Source: an uncultured Clostridia bacterium | Lineage (GTDB): Bacteria > Bacillota > Clostridia > Oscillospirales > Ruminococcaceae | Direction of reading: 5' to 3' | Assembly (NCBI GenBank): GCA_947627045.1 | Contig: CANQUM010000009.1 | Span: forward strand, 1 to 64,000 | Length of the DNA: 64,000 nucleotides | In this document: positions 51,784 to 59,935 of the stretch, one piece after another | Numbering within the stretch: position 1 is the stretch's first letter | Layout of the letters: every line of letters starts with the position of its first letter | The notes under the pieces: generated by a model | What the model was told of the DNA's origin: nothing | Databases searched by the model: none | What the model saw: only the letters and a program-made list of their open reading frames with translations | Made by a program: the position numbers and the translations under genes

Positions 51784-52992
51784 TTACCTTTTCAAAAACA
51801 TACTCAAAATATTATGACCGTCTTCGATATAGACGCCCGTATCCTTGCAGGTCTGCTCGGTAAACTCGTCTTTGCCCTCGACCTCTCCCTTTTTATGATA
51901 CATCAGGAAAGGAATAGGGTCGTTCGTGTGGGTTCTGAGCTCAAGCGGAGTTGCGTGGTCAGGCATAATTAAAACCTTGTAATCGTCATATTGCTCCAGA
52001 GCATTCAAAACAGGACCTAAAATCTTTTCATCGATCAATTCAAGCGATTTTTTCTTATTTTCTATCTCGTGCCTATGACCGCACTCGTCAGGAGCCTCAA
52101 CATGAATGTAAACAAAATCCTGACCATTCTTAAATTCTTTAATTGCAGCATTGGCTTTACCCTCAAAATTTGTGTCAATATATCCCGTTGCACCCTCAAC
52201 ATCAACAACATTCATACCGCTGAATTTACCTATTCCCTTTAAAAGGTCAACAGCAGAAATTATCGAACCTTTCAGTCCGTATTTCTCCCCAAACGGCATA
52301 AGAGACTTTCTTGTTCCCTCGCCCCAGAACCACATAGAGTTTGCCGGTCTAAGACCTCTGGCTTCTCTCGCCTTGTTTACAGGGTGATTTTTTAAAACAT
52401 CATAGCTCTCAACCATCATATCATACAGCTTTTTAGCATTGGGATGCGACGGTATGTAATCCTTTATCGGCTTCCCTGTTATATCGTGCGGCGGAGTAAG
52501 TGTTCCGACGTCAGTCGTACCGTTGTTCCAAATAAGGCAGTGACGGTAGGAAACCCCCGAATAAAGCTGAAATTCATCATTGTTGAAATGTTCAGCAAGA
52601 GTTTTTACTATTTCTCTTGCCTCAGTCGTTGAAATATCATCAGCACAGTAATCAAGAATTGTTTTGTCTGCATAATCAGCCTCATCAGACAAAGTTACCA
52701 GATTACATCTGAAAGAAACGTCTGTAGGCTTCATATCTATGCCTATAGAGCCTGCCTCCAGCGGAGAACGTCCTGAGTAGTAGATCTGCGGGTCATATCC
52801 CAAAACAGCGAGATTTGCAACGTCGCTTCCCGGCTTCATATTATCGGCAACAGTCTTGACAAGCCCCATATAGCTTTTTTTAGCCAGCTTATCCATATTA
52901 GGCGTAACTGACGCTCCCATTGGAGTTTTACCGCCTAACTCCTTAACAGGATAGTCTGCCATTCCGTCGCATAAAAGTACAAGTGTTTTCAT
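51784..52992 (-). CDS. apgM: Cofactor-independent phosphoglycerate mutase-like protein (apgM/homoserine kinase type)
   Basis: The 402-residue alkaline-phosphatase-superfamily protein starts MKTLVLLCDGMADYPVKEL (metal-ligand Asp9). It has GSDVANLAVLGYDP with the nucleophilic Ser, VHVEAPDECGHRHE-like metal ligands (IHVEAPDECGHR) and KVLIMPDHATPLE. The family is archaeal-type phosphoglycerate mutase, and some bacterial members are thought to act as homoserine kinase. Because aspartate kinase is the neighbour, the second role is plausible. Which one applies cannot be read from sequence. Confidence 0.88.
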   Translation of the reverse strand: MKTLVLLCDGMADYPVKELGGKTPMGASVTPNMDKLAKKSYMGLVKTVADNMKPGSDVANLAVLGYDPQIYYSGRSPLEAGSIGIDMKPTDVSFRCNLVTLSDEADYADKTILDYCADDISTTEAREIVKTLAEHFNNDEFQLYSGVSYRHCLIWNNGTTDVGTLTPPHDITGKPIKDYIPSHPNAKKLYDMMVESYDVLKNHPVNKAREARGLRPANSMWFWGEGTRKSLMPFGEKYGLKGSIISAVDLLKGIGKFSGMNVVDVEGATGYIDTNFEGKANAAIKEFKNGQDFVYIHVEAPDECGHRHEIENKKKSLELIDEKILGPVLNALEQYDDYKVLIMPDHATPLELRTHTNDPIPFLMYHKKGEVEGKDEFTEQTCKDTGVYIEDGHNILSMFLKR

Positions 52993-53095
52993 TTATATAC
53001 ATTCCCTTCAGTAATTAGTTCACATATTATTTTTAAGAAATCCGCACAGAAGTATATAACTTCATCAATATTATATGAAAATAAAATTTATTAGG

Positions 53096-54265
53096 TTAAG
53101 CCTTTTCAATAACCCAAAGCTGACCCTCATCAAGCGGATTGAAATTATTTTGAAATACTCTGTATTTTATAAGTCTTTTTGAATTTGTAAGCAGCTTTGA
53201 AAAACGTGAATACTCAGTTGAGATTTTATAAAAGCCGTTTGTTTCAGTCAACCTGAAACCGTTATTTTTTATTGCTTTTCCGCACTTAAACCCAAACATA
53301 CCGTCACAAAGAAGATTCCCTTCTTTATTCACTATTCTGACGCTGCCGTCAAGATTAAGTCTTAAATTAAACGTCTGTTTTAATTTATCGTTCAGTTTTG
53401 AAAGTCCTGCTCTGCAATTATCATAAATAGTAAGATAAGAACCGTCGCAAGCAGATTTTATTCTGATATTCTTTTTAACCTTCAGAGCCTTATCAATATT
53501 TTCAGAAAGTCTTTCATAATATGAATTCATAAAAGCCGCAACGTGCTGTTCGGTTAATGGAAGCATATTTCTAAGTGCGTTTTCAAATGTTGTATCCTCA
53601 ACAGCCTTTACGTCGGCATAGTATTTTGCAGACTCCTGAGACAATATATTTAGCATCTCTCCTACGCTCTTATTCATATAGGCGTTATAAAGACTTTCAT
53701 CTCCGCTGTCGGTATGAAATCTATCCATATTCGCCAAAGCATATTTTTCATAGCAATGATGCGGATTGTTGTTAAACGGTAGGGATATAAGGTTAGTCGT
53801 ATGGACCGTACATCCTATATCAGAAATAAAATGAATACATCTTCCCAAAGAGTCCAAAGCCATATCGTTCATATCATTTGCAAACTGAATGAAGCTCATT
53901 GTGTAATTTTCCTCCAGCATTGTTCTTGCCGAAGGCGCATACTTGCCTAATCTATTTGCAAGATAGCCTGTATATAAGGGCTGAAGTGCATTTCCGTTTT
54001 TATCACACGATGAATAATAGTGCATTCCGCTGCCCTTATTTCTGTCCCCCTTGAAATCGGGTACTATGACCCCATATGATATACGGTCTTTATGCTCTTC
54101 AAAAAACTTATAAGCGTCATTTTTACCATCGTTTTTCAAAATCTCCAAAGCGGATTCAAATATAGCCGAATGAGTATCTGAAAACCAAGCGTTTGATTTT
54201 TTTTTTACAATCATCACTGCACCTGCTGTACACAAGCCCAAAGAAGCAAGCAATTTCTTATACAT
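53096..54265 (-). CDS. Zinc-dependent phospholipase C-like protein
   Basis: The 389-residue protein has an N-terminal hydrophobic segment, then NAWFSDTH. The Trp and His are the first zinc ligands in the alpha-toxin/PLC family. IVPDFKGD, MHYYSS, CIHFISDIGCTVHTTN and HHCYEKYA supply the Asp, His and Glu set. The C-terminal about 130 residues (CDGSYLTIYDNCRAGLSKL, then VRIVNKEGNLLCDG) look like a beta-trefoil binding domain instead of the usual C2-like PLAT domain. It could be a secreted or surface lipid-active enzyme. Activity is not proven. Confidence 0.82.
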   Translation of the reverse strand: MYKKLLASLGLCTAGAVMIVKKKSNAWFSDTHSAIFESALEILKNDGKNDAYKFFEEHKDRISYGVIVPDFKGDRNKGSGMHYYSSCDKNGNALQPLYTGYLANRLGKYAPSARTMLEENYTMSFIQFANDMNDMALDSLGRCIHFISDIGCTVHTTNLISLPFNNNPHHCYEKYALANMDRFHTDSGDESLYNAYMNKSVGEMLNILSQESAKYYADVKAVEDTTFENALRNMLPLTEQHVAAFMNSYYERLSENIDKALKVKKNIRIKSACDGSYLTIYDNCRAGLSKLNDKLKQTFNLRLNLDGSVRIVNKEGNLLCDGMFGFKCGKAIKNNGFRLTETNGFYKISTEYSRFSKLLTNSKRLIKYRVFQNNFNPLDEGQLWVIEKA

Positions 54266-54296
54266 TAAACTTCACGCCTTTCAAATAAACGGTAAA

Positions 54297-54668
54297 TCAC
54301 TTTTGCGAAGTCATTTTATCTAAATCAGAATAAGTTTTAGTACATTTACCTGTACCCTTAGCTTTTCCATTTTTATCATATTCAATATCTATAACCTTTT
54401 CACCGACAGATTTGTTATACATCTCAGCAGCCTGTTCAAAGCTAATGCCGTCATCTTTATTCTTAACAGCATTTTTAGCTCCCAGTATTGAGGCAAAGCC
54501 TACAGCTGATGAAACTCCGGTAAAATTCCTTAAAAACCTAATAAATATATTCTTATGCTTTCCATTCTTTTTTCTTCCCTTAAAAATCAAACTTATAATA
54601 AAAGCGGCAACTGCAATTCCGCCTGTTTTTTCAGCATTATAATTGCTGAACATACTAAATCTTTTCAT
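54297..54668 (-). CDS. Small protein with a membrane segment, unknown function
   Basis: The 123-residue protein has one likely membrane segment (GGIAVAAFIISLIF, about residues 16-29), then a Lys-rich stretch, a glycine/alanine-rich second hydrophobic part (FTGVSSAVGFASILGA) and a charged C-terminus (SFEQAAEMYNKSVGEKVIDIEYDKNGK). ATG 54668 follows AAAAGGAAAACTACT. It lies 31 nt upstream of the phospholipase-like gene and is probably cotranscribed. Confidence 0.65.
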   Translation of the reverse strand: MKRFSMFSNYNAEKTGGIAVAAFIISLIFKGRKKNGKHKNIFIRFLRNFTGVSSAVGFASILGAKNAVKNKDDGISFEQAAEMYNKSVGEKVIDIEYDKNGKAKGTGKCTKTYSDLDKMTSQK

Positions 54669-54969
54669 AGTAGTTTTCCTTTTTATCACTCAACATTATT
54701 CTGATAAACATACGTTAATTATATACTAATATGTGATATTTTTCAAGTAAATATTTAACCGCAGACAAAATTATGTCTGCGGCTTTTACATTTATTAAAT
54801 TACAAATTATCCTACAATAACAAATTTTTCGCATCAACATATAATAAAGTGTGATGTAACAACTCAAAAGAGTTATTACATATTTTATGCCCAAAACATT
54901 TTAACAGAGATAAACAGCATTACAGCACTGCGGGCATATGATCACAAATAATAATAAGGAGAATTTCAC
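54669..54969. other. Divergent region before the cotJ operon
   Basis: It holds a stem-loop (54759-54787) and the cotJ promoter region. CATATGAT near 54937 resembles a sporulation sigma-E -10 box, but I could not match a convincing -35 element. No ORF is seen. Confidence 0.4.
54759..54787 (+). terminator. Stem-loop with T-run (orphan)
   Basis: CCGCAGACA (54759-54767) pairs with TGTCTGCGG (54774-54782), followed by CTTTTA. No + strand gene runs into it, so it may block stray transcription toward cotJ or be part of a leader. Confidence 0.5.
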
Positions 54970-55209
54970 ATGGAGATTTATACAACTAAATCGTCTGACA
55001 TATTTGCAAAGGGCTTTTGTGAAGGCTGTCCGCAGCCTGAAGGAAAGTTTCCTGAAAAAACGCCTATAGCAATGGCATATGTTCCTTTTCAGGAATGGGA
55101 AAAAACATATGATGCTCACATTGCACTATGCAGGGGTACAATATTCCCATCACTTGACAAACCATTCATAGGGGAGGAGGCTGTTTCAAATGGATGCAGA
55201 AAAAAGTAA
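54970..55209 (+). CDS. cotJA: Spore coat-associated protein CotJA
   Basis: The 79-residue protein contains the family signature PIAMAYVPFQEWEKTYD, then GTIFPSLDKPFIGEEAV. CotJA is the small first protein of the cotJ spore coat operon and works with CotJB and CotJC in coat assembly (Bacillus knowledge). AATAAGGAGAATTTCAC gives a clear RBS. It overlaps cotJB by 20 nt. Confidence 0.93.
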   Translation: MEIYTTKSSDIFAKGFCEGCPQPEGKFPEKTPIAMAYVPFQEWEKTYDAHIALCRGTIFPSLDKPFIGEEAVSNGCRKK

Positions 55210-55447
55210 GCTGTTAAAGTTGGTAAGAATGCACGGTTTCGCCGTAATTGAGGCACAGCTATTTCTAGACAGTCATCCAACCTGCAAAGAGGCTCTTGAA
55301 TACTTTAAAAAGCATCAAAAAGAATATGAAGAAGCAGTTGCCGAATATGAAAGCAAATATGCACCGATAACAGTAAGCGGGGTAAACAGCGATGATGAAT
55401 GGACATGGGCAACGAAACCATGGCCCTGGGAAAGGAGTGAGAATTAA
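55190..55447 (+). CDS. cotJB: Spore coat protein CotJB
   Basis: The 85-residue protein has the CotJB pattern KLVRMHGFAVIEAQLFLDSHP, then FKKHQKEYEEAVAEYESKYAP and WTWATKPWPWE at the end. GGGGAGGAGG precedes the ATG. Its stop codon overlaps the ATG of the truncated cotJC gene (TAATG), as in intact cotJ operons, which shows this operon was complete before disruption. Confidence 0.94.
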   Translation: MDAEKSKLLKLVRMHGFAVIEAQLFLDSHPTCKEALEYFKKHQKEYEEAVAEYESKYAPITVSGVNSDDEWTWATKPWPWERSEN

Positions 55448-55548
55448 TGTGGCAATATAAGAAAAAATTAGAATATCCGGTAAACATAAAAAATCCTAAT
55501 CCAGCTCTGGCAAAAGTTATCATTACGCAGTTTGGCGGTCTTAATTGA
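55447..55548 (+). pseudogene. cotJC: cotJC 5' fragment, cut after 33 codons
   Basis: The 33-residue frame begins MWQYKKKLEYPVNIKNPNPA and continues LAKVIITQFGG, a clean match to the N-terminus of CotJC, the manganese-catalase-like coat protein of about 190 residues. After QFGG the normal continuation (P/A)DGEL is replaced by LN and a stop. Downstream comes phage and unrelated DNA, then the AbiH gene and prophage 2. The rest of cotJC should lie beyond the far end of the prophage, outside the window. This is inferred, because the other end is not visible. Confidence 0.88.
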
Positions 55549-55718
55549 TTTTGTAATAAAAAATTCTTTCCCTATTTTCAAGAAATAAATTAAAACCTTA
55601 TTACAATTAAAATAAGTTTAACTCACCGTTGCCGGCTTCCCAAACCCAAAGCCGAACAAACCATATTATATTTTTGTAAATGGGTATTTTGGATTGGTAA
55701 AGTTTAAATAAAGGTATA
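55549..55718. other. Junction region between cotJC and the AbiH gene
   Basis: 170 nt of AT-rich DNA that should contain the phage half of the attachment site and the end of the AbiH transcript. A small inverted pattern (CCGGCTTCCC...AAGCCGAAC) is near 55631-55653. No gene is seen. Confidence 0.5.
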
Positions 55719-56798
55719 CTATGATTTTGTTTCTTCTACTACTTTATTATCCAGCAATAAAACAGAAGAAGATAATGCTTTAAATACTATTTTTCGTTCA
55801 TAGTATAATGTTTCAAATTCATCCTTACCAAATATTTTTATTAAATTAATTACTTTTTGCTCATAATCACTTTGATTATAATAATATATAGTTGTTTTCG
55901 ATGTGTTGGTGATTAACTCTTTGATAATATCGCCATCAGTTATATCCATTGAATGTCCCATAAACGCTACTTCATTATTTTGGCTTATCCATTTTTTGTA
56001 TTCATTACCAGTATGTTTCTGTATACGCTGAAAATATTTTTTAAAATATACCGTATCGAGGTTTTCAGACTCAGAATCCGAAATGCCCAAAACCATATTA
56101 CCACATCTAACTTTTCCATGTATATAGTGTATACAATCATTATCAATTCCTGAAAAATGTAATTTTTTGCATATGTAATTATATGTATTTGTATAATTAA
56201 ATGATATAATATAAGTGAAAATACCATAACGATGATTTTCCGAAGGATATAATTCCATAGGATATTTTAAAACTACAGACTTATTTACTACTTCTTTAAA
56301 ATAAAATTCTAAACAATCAATTAATTCATCTAAATTTTTTCTTAGATAATCATACACTATCTCCTTATTATAATTATTATTATAATTATAATTATTATTA
56401 TAATTATGATTAATTAAATGTCTTATATCTTTTGGCAATAAATTTAAATCTTCAAATTTATTTGTATTAAAATATTTATTAATATTACTAATATAAATCT
56501 CGAGTAAGCCTTCAAAATCGACCCAATTTTCCTTACGATTATATTGTTTAAAAAAATATTCTATTAAACTATTTCGTTTAAATATTTCAGCGAAATCTCT
56601 AAATAATTCTCGGCAAGATTCTACACATTTTAAAAATTCTTTATTATGCTTTTTTATATGTATCAAATTCTTTAATTTCCATTCATACTCTCTTTCATCA
56701 GCTATAAAAAGCTCAGAAAAATCTAAGAAATCTGTATATTTTGTAGGCAAACCATGTGCTAAATCAAATCCGTTACCTATTACTAAAATTTTGCTCAT
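55719..56798 (-). CDS. AbiH family abortive infection protein
   Basis: The 359-residue protein starts MSKILVIGNGFDLAHGLPTKY, the AbiH signature, followed by ENWVDFEGLLEIYI, IISFNYTNTYNYI, HYIHGKVRCGNMVLGI and NEVAFMGHSMDITDGDII. AbiH in Lactococcus stops phage growth by killing or arresting the infected cell; its biochemistry is not known. The gene is extremely AT-rich, with Asn/Tyr runs (HNYNNNYNYNNNYNK) from an ATTATAATTATT-type repeat near 56363-56406. It sits at the prophage end behind a terminator, a usual moron position, so it probably protects the lysogen. Confidence 0.88.
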   Translation of the reverse strand: MSKILVIGNGFDLAHGLPTKYTDFLDFSELFIADEREYEWKLKNLIHIKKHNKEFLKCVESCRELFRDFAEIFKRNSLIEYFFKQYNRKENWVDFEGLLEIYISNINKYFNTNKFEDLNLLPKDIRHLINHNYNNNYNYNNNYNKEIVYDYLRKNLDELIDCLEFYFKEVVNKSVVLKYPMELYPSENHRYGIFTYIISFNYTNTYNYICKKLHFSGIDNDCIHYIHGKVRCGNMVLGISDSESENLDTVYFKKYFQRIQKHTGNEYKKWISQNNEVAFMGHSMDITDGDIIKELITNTSKTTIYYYNQSDYEQKVINLIKIFGKDEFETLYYERKIVFKALSSSVLLLDNKVVEETKS

Positions 56799-56925
56799 TT
56801 AATTTCCCCCTTATTGCTAGATTTTTAACATATAATATTTTATCATAGTAGAATTTTTAATATAGAACTAATAATTATTTGTTATACAATATTATACTTA
56901 ATATAGCATAATAAGTCAATATGTA

Positions 56926-56968
56926 AACAAAAAGCCCTCCAAGTCAGATAATATCTAACTTAGAGGGA
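56926..56968 (-). terminator. Terminator of the prophage 2 late operon
   Basis: CCCTCCAAGTCAGAT (56936-56950) pairs with ATCTAACTTAGAGGG (56954-56968), with two mismatches. On the - strand it is followed by CTTTTTG. It separates the last tail gene from the AbiH gene. Confidence 0.88.
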
Positions 56969-57005
56969 TTATTTTAATATTTAACCCTGCCGAGCGGTTT
57001 CATTT

Positions 57006-57383
57006 TCACGCATAAGCCTCCCAGCGGAGTTTGAACTCTACTGCTGCACCATTACCATTAAAGTAAAAACCGTCCGATGTTGTTTCTATTGTGTCAGCAA
57101 AGTTTCCTAGATTAGTTTCGTTATATATTATCTCTCCATCTTCCCACCAAAGTACTATGCAGTTATAATAACGCTCATTCATACCTGATTGATGATCAGT
57201 TGGACTATTATGATAGAGCTTTACTGTTTTAGGCTCAAAACCGCAATTCATAAACTGACTTCCGCCTGAAATACTTAATTCTGTATCGTCGTTTGTTCTT
57301 GTTCCTGTACTAAACTGCTTTGTTTTTGATGTGAACTTTGCTAAAGTTTTTTCAACAAAATTCTTAAATCCCGATTTCGTCAT
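57006..57383 (-). CDS. Terminal tail-tip protein, homologous end to prophage 1
   Basis: The 125-residue protein has a short N-terminal helix (GFKNFVEKTLAKFTSKTKQF) and a beta-rich body with GSQFMNCGFEPKTVKLYHN. It ends in FKLRWEAYA, like the last prophage 1 gene (ending YLRWEAYA), so both phages share a tip module. GGGGTG precedes ATG 57383. Its likely role is at the distal tail or fibre. No enzymatic motif is visible. Confidence 0.65.
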   Translation of the reverse strand: MTKSGFKNFVEKTLAKFTSKTKQFSTGTRTNDDTELSISGGSQFMNCGFEPKTVKLYHNSPTDHQSGMNERYYNCIVLWWEDGEIIYNETNLGNFADTIETTSDGFYFNGNGAAVEFKLRWEAYA

Positions 57384-57385
57384 TT

Positions 57386-57742
57386 TTATTCACCCCATAC
57401 CTCTCTGCAAATATTATCTATGTCTTCGTCCGTTATTTCTTCTTCGCTTCCACCTGACGAAGGCAATGTATACGTTGTAACCTTTCCACCGGTAATATGG
57501 CCGTTTGTGTCCTTTGTAATTTCTGAATATGCCGTTATCTGACCGCCCCAACTTACTGTCAACTCGTCGCTTGTCGGAGATTTTGATGTTACAGTCGGAT
57601 GCTTTGTCAAATAGTCGCTATGTGTATGTTCTTTATCGGCATATTCGCTGTGCGTATGTCTTACATCTGCTTTCCCTTGAAGTTTCCCTGTGATTTTCTC
57701 CAATAAATACTTTATAATGGCTAGAATTTTTACCTTTGTCAT
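57386..57742 (-). CDS. Fibre-like protein with HTHS motifs
   Basis: The 118-residue protein carries DVRHTHSEYADKEHTHSDYL, two HTHS-type metal-binding motifs of phage fibres, then a Ser/Thr-rich beta segment (ITAYSEITKDTNGHITGGKV). The C-terminus ITDEDIDNICREVWGE is a variant of the end of the upstream protein (ISDIDNILSEVEGFND), as is usual for tip proteins that are assembled together. The start at 57742 has GGAAGG ahead; a longer frame to 57784 overlaps the upstream gene and is not used. Confidence 0.65.
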   Translation of the reverse strand: MTKVKILAIIKYLLEKITGKLQGKADVRHTHSEYADKEHTHSDYLTKHPTVTSKSPTSDELTVSWGGQITAYSEITKDTNGHITGGKVTTYTLPSSGGSEEEITDEDIDNICREVWGE

Positions 57743-57764
57743 AGTTACATTACCTTCCTTTCCT

Positions 57765-58817
57765 TTAGTCGTTAAATCCTTCAACTTCTGATAATATATT
57801 ATCTATATCAGAAATTGTAATTTCTTCATCATCAGTAGTTCCTCCCGAACTTCCAGTAATCAATCCTGCTTTGAAAACTACAAAAGTAACGACATCACCG
57901 CCGGAATCAAACATAGTGTTATTAAGCTGAATGTTTCCGTTTTCTATTGTGTAATCTTCGCCCTCAACTGCAAACAAGCCGTTTATGTAGACGTGTACTG
58001 CTTGATTTTCGTTATATGTAAACGGCAATTCAGCTCGATCGCCTTCGTCTGTTTCAGCTGTGTAGATTTTTGAAGTAGCAGGATTAACATTGACTGTCAG
58101 CGTTTCTTTTAGGTTGTTATACCATGTTTCAAAAGATTGTTTTTGCTCTGACATCCAGCTTTTAAACTCTCTTTCTTCGCTCTCAATCATTAATGTTTGT
58201 CGTTCTTGCCATTTGCTAAACTGTTGCATTTGAATGCTTTTCCAATTTTCAAATTCATTTGCTTGAGCTGTTTGCCATTCTTTGCAGGCTGTCTGGAACT
58301 GTAAGAATAATTCGCTTGTATCAACTTGTTTAATTAATCCTGTTACCCATCCGCAATATATTTTATACGGACGGCGGTCTGTTATATCGCTTTGCGTTAT
58401 TCTATCAGTATTTGCCTTGACATAAACATGTGCAAGTACAAGCTCTTTCAATTTTGATGTATTATTAATTTCAGGCAATTGAGGACTAGAAGAAGGTGTT
58501 CCTTCTTCTACTACAATTCTTATTACTCTTGCATTCATATCACATTGCAGACATACAGCGTCATATCTATTAAGGGTTGGATGAGGTGTTATTTTTACAG
58601 TTTGTATACTGTCAATTTTTACCCATTTATTGTTTATAATTGCCCTTCCTGTACCGATACTTAATGTTAAAGGTCCCAAACTTTTTACAATGCACGCATC
58701 ACCTATAGTTGAATATACACCGTCGCTTACCAGCCCTTCAAAATAATTGCTCATATCGTCAGCATTATATGTTCTATCGTTATCAACACTATTAAAAAAG
58801 CCATAATCTATTGCCAT
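57765..58817 (-). CDS. Tail fibre/baseplate protein
   Basis: The 350-residue protein begins MAIDYGFFNSVDNDRTYNADD, then MSNYFEGLVSDGVYSTIGDA and a beta-rich N-terminal domain (LSIGTGRAIINNKWVKIDSIQ). This N-terminal pattern occurs in many Firmicutes phage fibre proteins. A Trp/Gln-rich coiled coil follows (CKEWQTAQANEFENWKSIQM), then a small beta domain (HVYINGLFAVEGEDYTIENG). It is probably a trimeric fibre or receptor-binding protein. AAAAGGAGG precedes the ATG. Confidence 0.75.
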   Translation of the reverse strand: MAIDYGFFNSVDNDRTYNADDMSNYFEGLVSDGVYSTIGDACIVKSLGPLTLSIGTGRAIINNKWVKIDSIQTVKITPHPTLNRYDAVCLQCDMNARVIRIVVEEGTPSSSPQLPEINNTSKLKELVLAHVYVKANTDRITQSDITDRRPYKIYCGWVTGLIKQVDTSELFLQFQTACKEWQTAQANEFENWKSIQMQQFSKWQERQTLMIESEEREFKSWMSEQKQSFETWYNNLKETLTVNVNPATSKIYTAETDEGDRAELPFTYNENQAVHVYINGLFAVEGEDYTIENGNIQLNNTMFDSGGDVVTFVVFKAGLITGSSGGTTDDEEITISDIDNILSEVEGFND

Positions 58818-58834
58818 ACTTTTTTACCTCCTTT

Positions 58835-59932
58835 TCAAATAACTACAAAATCACTGAACTTAGGAATAATTGTTCTGCCTGTTTCATCGTGAGTATCGAT
58901 TATTTCCGAAATTACTGCTTGTGCTTTAATGCCATATTTATTTACAACAACCACCTTATCACCAAGAAAGAAATCATTTCCCAGTTGATATTGACCGTAA
59001 GATTGAATATCACATTCAAAGGTTTCTTCTATTTTAGTTTCTTGCAGAGCCTTTTCGCCCTCATATTTTAACGCATTTCTGTATGATCCCTCTTTATCTG
59101 TTATTTGGTCATTATTGTAGTAACCATCAGATGAGATACTGCTTGATATATAAGTTTCATAACGTGAATATCCTGACATATTATCATTTACAGTTTCAAT
59201 AATTTGTATCCCTTCAACTTCATCTCCGGCAACTATGGCTACGTTTTTTCTGTTTTCAGTGTTTTTAATATAAGAAGACGCTGAGATGTCAATGTATTCA
59301 CTGCTAAATATTACGTCATTATTATCCCTTGCTCTTTTGACAATATAGTCAATATCACCCGGTCGAGGTGATTTTTGAGTATTAACACAAGGAATTATCC
59401 CACATTCATACGTTTTACACTGTGAAATCAACCAGTCTCCGACATAGTCGTGCAACCCCTTTTCAACAACTATATGCTCATGGTGGTCAGTTTCGTTAAA
59501 AAACAACTTTATATGTTCCATCTTTCTTTGAGAATTAGCTGGATCTGTGATATTATATTCAAAAACTTGCTCGAAAAAGTCCTTTAATAAAACATCTGTC
59601 TTAATAACATCATTCATTATTACACGTTGATTGAGAATTGTTTTTAAATCTTTTCCTGTAACAATAATATAATCTCCGCTTTCCTCATTAGTTTCAATTT
59701 TTATGCTCTCTATCCTCATCACATTATAATAGTAACTGTTTTCATCGTCCATATCCTGATCTCTTACTAAGTAAGCACCTGTTCTCAATAAAGATAAAAC
59801 TTCCGGCTCGGCTGATAAATATAATTCAAAATCTCCAATATCATAAAAGCAAGTATTCCATATACAGCTTATATAATTATCAATAGGAAATCCTATCTTT
59901 TTAAATGCTCCATCCAATACATATACGTCCAT
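58835..59932 (-). CDS. Gp37-like tail tip protein (ReqiPepy6 Gp37 family)
   Basis: The 365-residue protein has the same architecture as the prophage 1 protein at 17165: DGAFKKIGFPIDNYISCIWNTCFYD, then DFELYLSAEPEVLSLLRTGAYLV, VTGKDLKTILNQRVI and a C-terminal FFLGDKVVVVNKYGIKAQAVISEI. It follows Dit by 3 nt in the transcript and probably forms the central tail hub. No protease motif is visible. Confidence 0.88.
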   Translation of the reverse strand: MDVYVLDGAFKKIGFPIDNYISCIWNTCFYDIGDFELYLSAEPEVLSLLRTGAYLVRDQDMDDENSYYYNVMRIESIKIETNEESGDYIIVTGKDLKTILNQRVIMNDVIKTDVLLKDFFEQVFEYNITDPANSQRKMEHIKLFFNETDHHEHIVVEKGLHDYVGDWLISQCKTYECGIIPCVNTQKSPRPGDIDYIVKRARDNNDVIFSSEYIDISASSYIKNTENRKNVAIVAGDEVEGIQIIETVNDNMSGYSRYETYISSSISSDGYYNNDQITDKEGSYRNALKYEGEKALQETKIEETFECDIQSYGQYQLGNDFFLGDKVVVVNKYGIKAQAVISEIIDTHDETGRTIIPKFSDFVVI

Positions 59933-59935
59933 TTT

